From assembly GCA_934635385.1 (NCBI GenBank), contig CAKTZI010000030.1, positions 1 through 44,031 on the forward strand: a DNA stretch of 44,031 bases, in the 5' to 3' direction. Shown here piece by piece: positions 40,742-44,031 of this stretch; the first letter of the stretch is position 1, and every line of letters starts with the position of its first letter. Below the pieces are notes generated by a model. The model worked only from the letters and a program-made list of their open reading frames with translations. It was not told where the DNA came from and ran no database searches. The translations under genes were made by a program, and so were the position numbers. This stretch comes from an uncultured Kiritimatiellota bacterium. Lineage in GTDB: Bacteria > Verrucomicrobiota > Kiritimatiellia > RFP12 > UBA1067.

Positions 40742-43700
40742 TGAATGCGCTGAAGCACATCCTGTCGGTCGTCCTCGCGTGGCCGAAGGCGACGCTCGCG
40801 GTCGCGCTCGCGCTGACGCTCGGCGGGGCCTTCGTCGCGCGCGACCTCGCCGTGGACGTCTTTCCCGAGATCAAGGTGCCGCGCGTGACGATCCAGACCG
40901 AGGCGGGCGGTCTCACCGCCGAGGAGGTCGAGCAGCGCATCACCGTGCCCATCGAGTCCGCGATGAACGGCCTCGCGGGCGTGACGTCGGTGCGGTCAAG
41001 CTCCGGCGGCGGGCTCTCCTTCGTCTGGGTCGATTTCGACTGGGGGGCGGACGCCGACCAGGCGCGCTTCCGCGTGTTCGAGCGGTTGGGGCAGGTGCGC
41101 GAGTCGCTGCCGGACGAGGCCGAGCCGGAGATTGCGCCCGTCATCTCGGTCTCGGGCGAGATCATGATGGTCGCACTCGTCTCGGACGCGACGAACGTGA
41201 CGGGCCTCGCCCTGCGCGAACTCGCGGAGTTTTCGCTCCGCAACCGCCTCCTGGCGATTCCCGGCATCGCGCAGGTGGTCGCGCTCGGCGGCAGCCTGCC
41301 GGAACTGCGCATCGGCTACGATCCGCTGCGGCTCGCGCAGTACGGGCTGGGCGTCGGCGACGTGGCGGAGGCCGTGCGCGCCTCGCGGACATGGGCGAGC
41401 GGCGGCTATCTCGCCGACGTGCGCGGCGAGGAGCTGTCCGTCCGCCAGGTGGCGCGCGCCGACGCGGCGGCGGAGCTGGCCGCCGCGTGGCTGCCGACGG
41501 ACGGCGGGACGCCGCTGCGGCTCGGCTCCGTCGCGGACGTCTCGCTCGCGGGCGCGCCGCGTCGCGGCAGTGCGTCCTTCAACGGACGCGAGGCCGTCGT
41601 CGTCTCGGTGCAGAAGGCGCCGGGCGGCAACACGCTGGAGCTGACGAAGCGCGTCGAGGAGGCGCTGGACGGCCTGTCGCTGCCGCCGGGCGTGCGGATC
41701 GAGCGCCACGCCTACCGGCAGTCGGACTTCATCAACCTCTCGATCGCGAACGGCAAGTCGATGGTCTGGGGCGCGGTGCTGATCGTCGTCCTCGTGCTGG
41801 GCCTCACGCTGATGAGCGTACGGGCGCTCCTCATCGTCCTCCTGACGATGCCCGTCAGCATCGGCGCGGGGCTGCTGTTCTTCCCGTCCCTGGGGCTGGG
41901 CGTCAACATCATGACGCTCGGCGGGCTCGCCGTCGCGGTCGGCGACATCGTCGACAGCGCGATCATCTTCACGGAGATCTTCCGGCGGCGCGTGCGGGAG
42001 AACCCGCGCGCCGAGATCCTGTCGGCGGCGCTGGAAGTCGCGCCGGGCGTCGCGTTCTCCGGCTTCATCATCGTGCTCGTGTTCCTGCCGCTCTTCTTCC
42101 TGCACGGACTGGAGGGGCAGTTCTTCAAGCCGCTCGCCGACGCCTATCTCGCGGTCTTCGCCTGTTCCGTGGGCGCGGCCTTTCTCGTCACGCCCGCGCT
42201 CGCCCTCGTGCTGGGGCGCGGCAGGGCGGCGAAACGCGCCGGCGCGGCGGGCCGGGCGGACGGCACAAGGCCGTCCCTCTCCGAACGGCTTCTGCTTGCG
42301 TGCTACGCCCCGTTCCTCGGCGCGGCCCTGCGCTTCCCCAGGGCGTGCGTCGCGGCGGTGGCGCTGCTCCTCGGCGCGGCGCTCTGGCATGGCGCGGGCT
42401 TCGGGTCGAGCTTCCTGCCGCCGTTCCACGAGGACACGTTCACCGTCTTCGTCTCGCTCGTGCCGGGCACGTCCCTCGCCGAGTCGGAGCGCGTGAGCGA
42501 GAACGTCGTGCGGAAAATTCTCGAACTCGACGGCGTCCTCAGCGTGACGCGCAAGACCGGGCGCGCCGAGCGCGACCAGCACGCGGAGCCGGTCTCGGCG
42601 TCCGAGCTGATCGTGCGCGTGGACATGGGCCGCGACCCGGACGACCTGCGGGCGCGGATGAACGCCGTGATCAAGTCCGTTCCGGGGGCGTCGTGCATGA
42701 TCGGCTACCCGATCGCCCACCGCATCAGCGCCGTCCTTTCGGGCGACGCGGCGGAGCTGACGCTCAATGTCTTCGGCGAGACGCCGGAGCAGATCCGCGC
42801 GGCGGCCGCGCGGGCGAAAGAGATCCTTGCGCAAAGCCCGGAGGTCGCGGACGTGCAGGCGAACCGCGAGATTCTCGTCAACACGGTCAAGGTCGACTAC
42901 GACCTCGACCGGCTCGCGCACGAGGGCCTCACGCTGGCGGACGCGGGCGAGCAGGTCTCGGCGGCGTTCAACGGGCTCGTCCTCGGCACGGTCGCCGTCG
43001 GGCAGGTCCGCCGCGACGTCACGCTGCGGCTGGACGCGGCGGCGGCGGACGAGACGACGGTGCGGAACCTCCTCCTCAAGACGCGGACGGGACGCTTCGT
43101 GCGGCTCGGCGACGTCGCGTCCGTCCGGCACGACGAGGCGTCCAACCTGATCGTCCACGAGAACGGGCGGCGACAGGCGCTCATTTCGCTCAATCCGGCG
43201 CCGGGCGTCTCGGTCGGGGAGCTCGTGGACGTCCTGCGCGCGCGGCTGGCGCCGACCCTCGCGGCGTTCGACTGCACGGCCACGTTCGGCGGAACCTACC
43301 AGGCGAACGTCAGCGCGCGGCGGACGCTCGGCGTCCTCTCCGTCGCGCTGCTCGTCTGTGTGTTCCTCGTGCTGGTCGTGGCGACGCGGTCGGCGGCGCA
43401 GGCGTGCGTCGTGATGGCGACGGTGCCGCTCTCGCTCGTCGGGGCCGTCGTGGCCGTCGCGCTCACGGGGCGGATCGTCTCGGTCGCGTCCACGGTCGGG
43501 CTCATCACGGTCATCGGGTTCGTCGTGCGGAACGGGCTTCTGCTCGTCAACCGCTACGCGGAGCTGGCGCGGCAGGGGACAGGCCCCGTCGAGGCGATCC
43601 GCCTCGGCAGCCGCGAGCGGATGGTGCCGATCCTCATGACATCGCTCACGACCGTCCTCGGCCTCATTCCCCTCGTGACGGCCTACGACCTGCCGGGCGG

Positions 43701-43824
43701 CGAGATCCTGGCGCCGCTCGCGGCCGTGCAGCTCGGCGGCCTCGTCTTCGCGACGCTCGCCGCGCTCGTCGTCGTCCCGGCGCTCGCGCGGCTCGTGCCG
43801 GCCACCCATGCGTACGTGCCGTGA
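40741..43824 (+). CDS. RND efflux permease, probably heavy-metal (HME) type
   Basis: A 1,027-residue inner-membrane proton antiporter. It has 12 predicted membrane helices in the RND pattern: TM1 VVLAWPKATLAVALALTLGG, a periplasmic loop with VPIESAMNGLAGVTSVRS, TM2-6 from WGAVLIVVLVLGLTLM to VFACSVGAAFLVTPALALVL, TM7 ACVAAVALLLGAALW, a second loop with HEDTFTVFVSLVPGTSLAE, and TM8-12 to VFATLAALVVVPALARLVP. TM4 reads GGLAVAVGDIVDSAIIFTE, with two aspartates suited to proton relay, near the HME motif. The His-rich adaptor supports metal export, but drugs or other solutes remain possible. Third of three pump genes; 37 bp separate its stop from the next ATG. Confidence 0.9.
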   Translation: MNALKHILSVVLAWPKATLAVALALTLGGAFVARDLAVDVFPEIKVPRVTIQTEAGGLTAEEVEQRITVPIESAMNGLAGVTSVRSSSGGGLSFVWVDFDWGADADQARFRVFERLGQVRESLPDEAEPEIAPVISVSGEIMMVALVSDATNVTGLALRELAEFSLRNRLLAIPGIAQVVALGGSLPELRIGYDPLRLAQYGLGVGDVAEAVRASRTWASGGYLADVRGEELSVRQVARADAAAELAAAWLPTDGGTPLRLGSVADVSLAGAPRRGSASFNGREAVVVSVQKAPGGNTLELTKRVEEALDGLSLPPGVRIERHAYRQSDFINLSIANGKSMVWGAVLIVVLVLGLTLMSVRALLIVLLTMPVSIGAGLLFFPSLGLGVNIMTLGGLAVAVGDIVDSAIIFTEIFRRRVRENPRAEILSAALEVAPGVAFSGFIIVLVFLPLFFLHGLEGQFFKPLADAYLAVFACSVGAAFLVTPALALVLGRGRAAKRAGAAGRADGTRPSLSERLLLACYAPFLGAALRFPRACVAAVALLLGAALWHGAGFGSSFLPPFHEDTFTVFVSLVPGTSLAESERVSENVVRKILELDGVLSVTRKTGRAERDQHAEPVSASELIVRVDMGRDPDDLRARMNAVIKSVPGASCMIGYPIAHRISAVLSGDAAELTLNVFGETPEQIRAAAARAKEILAQSPEVADVQANREILVNTVKVDYDLDRLAHEGLTLADAGEQVSAAFNGLVLGTVAVGQVRRDVTLRLDAAAADETTVRNLLLKTRTGRFVRLGDVASVRHDEASNLIVHENGRRQALISLNPAPGVSVGELVDVLRARLAPTLAAFDCTATFGGTYQANVSARRTLGVLSVALLVCVFLVLVVATRSAAQACVVMATVPLSLVGAVVAVALTGRIVSVASTVGLITVIGFVVRNGLLLVNRYAELARQGTGPVEAIRLGSRERMVPILMTSLTTVLGLIPLVTAYDLPGGEILAPLAAVQLGGLVFATLAALVVVPALARLVPATHAYVP

Positions 43825-43848
43825 CAGGAGGCGTTTCGCCCGATTTGG

Positions 43849-43854
43849 TATAAT
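43849..43854 (+). promoter_or_regulatory. Extended -10 promoter giving a near-leaderless mRNA
   Basis: TTTGGTATAATATGCGG has TATAAT at 43849-43854 with the TGG extension; the ATG at 43862 is 7 bp later, at the expected start of transcription. Same arrangement as the DUF4143 ATPase at 17836. Confidence 0.7.
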
Positions 43855-43861
43855 ATGCGGC

Positions 43862-44031
43862 ATGAAGCAGATTGTCACAGCGACGGCCGCGTTCGAGCGG
43901 ATGAGAGAGAAGGACGTCACGTACGTCGACAAGACGGCGTACTTCTACCGGCTCTTGCAGCGCGACCCCGACACGGTGTTCTTCATCGCGCGGCCGCGCC
44001 GCTTCGGCAAGTCGCTGATGATCAACACGCT
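43862..44031 (+). CDS. Start of an AAA-ATPase-like/PD-(D/E)XK family protein (cut by window edge)
   Basis: The first 56 residues match the N-terminus of the AAA-ATPase_like family (often with a C-terminal DUF1703 nuclease-like domain): FERMREKDVTYVDKTAYFY is the typical opening and FFIARPRRFGKSLMINT the Walker A. These proteins are multi-copy in Bacteroidota and PVC genomes; their function is unknown. The rest lies outside the window. Confidence 0.85.
   Translation, partial: MKQIVTATAAFERMREKDVTYVDKTAYFYRLLQRDPDTVFFIARPRRFGKSLMINT

Noticed and set aside
40996..43932. A 978-codon minus-strand frame opposite the RND permease
   Set aside because: Highly charged shadow of a membrane protein; no family features.
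1..44031. tRNA, rRNA, riboswitches, integrase or att sites
   Set aside because: I looked for cloverleaf-like and conserved RNA sequences and for recombinase motifs and saw none; a covariance-model search would be needed to be certain.

Overview
The window (44 kb, GC-rich, dense, mostly plus-strand) looks like a chromosomal piece of an uncultured PVC-group polysaccharide degrader, most likely Kiritimatiellota or Verrucomicrobiota/Lentisphaerota. The reasons are a V-type ATPase operon with its DUF2764 companion, many secreted glycoside hydrolases without any SusC/SusD pair, chlamydial-Pmp-like GGA(I/L/V)/FxxN beta-helix repeats, choice-of-anchor-type beta-helix proteins and several DUF4143/AAA-type ATPases. 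The taxonomic placement is inference.

Region 1 (1-4967) is a graveyard. It holds an AAA ATPase with an amber codon and a frameshift, a XylR-type (LacI-like + AraC) regulator and a divergent passenger/beta-strand-repeat protein that lost their 5' ends at the same point, a beta-helix protein running out of frame, a TolB/oligogalacturonate-lyase-like fragment, and a GH2 gene missing both ends of its catalytic half.

Region 2 (5039-9026) has a good sigma70 promoter and the first three genes of a V-ATPase operon (E, DUF2764, A). The expected B, D, I and K genes are absent; a GntR-type regulator with a LacI-like sensor domain follows instead.

Region 3 (9119-38076) is a secreted carbohydrate-degradation island. 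A 15-bp palindrome of GntR type (ACTTGTnTAACAAGT) sits 31-32 bp (centre to -10) before an extended -10 box in front of three transcription units: GH29 fucosidase + GH3; GH78 rhamnosidase; and a ~19-kb operon. That operon encodes an esterase-GH106 fusion, a Pmp-like beta-helix protein interrupted at an 11-G tract, a clan GH-A enzyme, a beta-helix/sialate-O-acetylesterase-like fusion, a protein with two clan GH-A domains, a 1,684-residue GH39-like/GH97/FAD-oxidoreductase fusion and a decayed GH36. The enzymes suggest rhamnose-, fucose- and galactose-rich acetylated glycans such as pectic rhamnogalacturonan. Two other elements interrupt the island: a hipBA toxin-antitoxin locus (toxin broken) with three operators spaced exactly 40 bp, and a DUF4143 ATPase preceded by two long palindromes.

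Region 4 (38085-44031) has a REP-like hairpin, then an operon for a tiny secreted peptide, an outer-membrane factor lipoprotein, a His-rich periplasmic adaptor and an RND permease (probably metal efflux). It ends with the start of another AAA-ATPase-like gene preceded by a promoter that would give a nearly leaderless mRNA.
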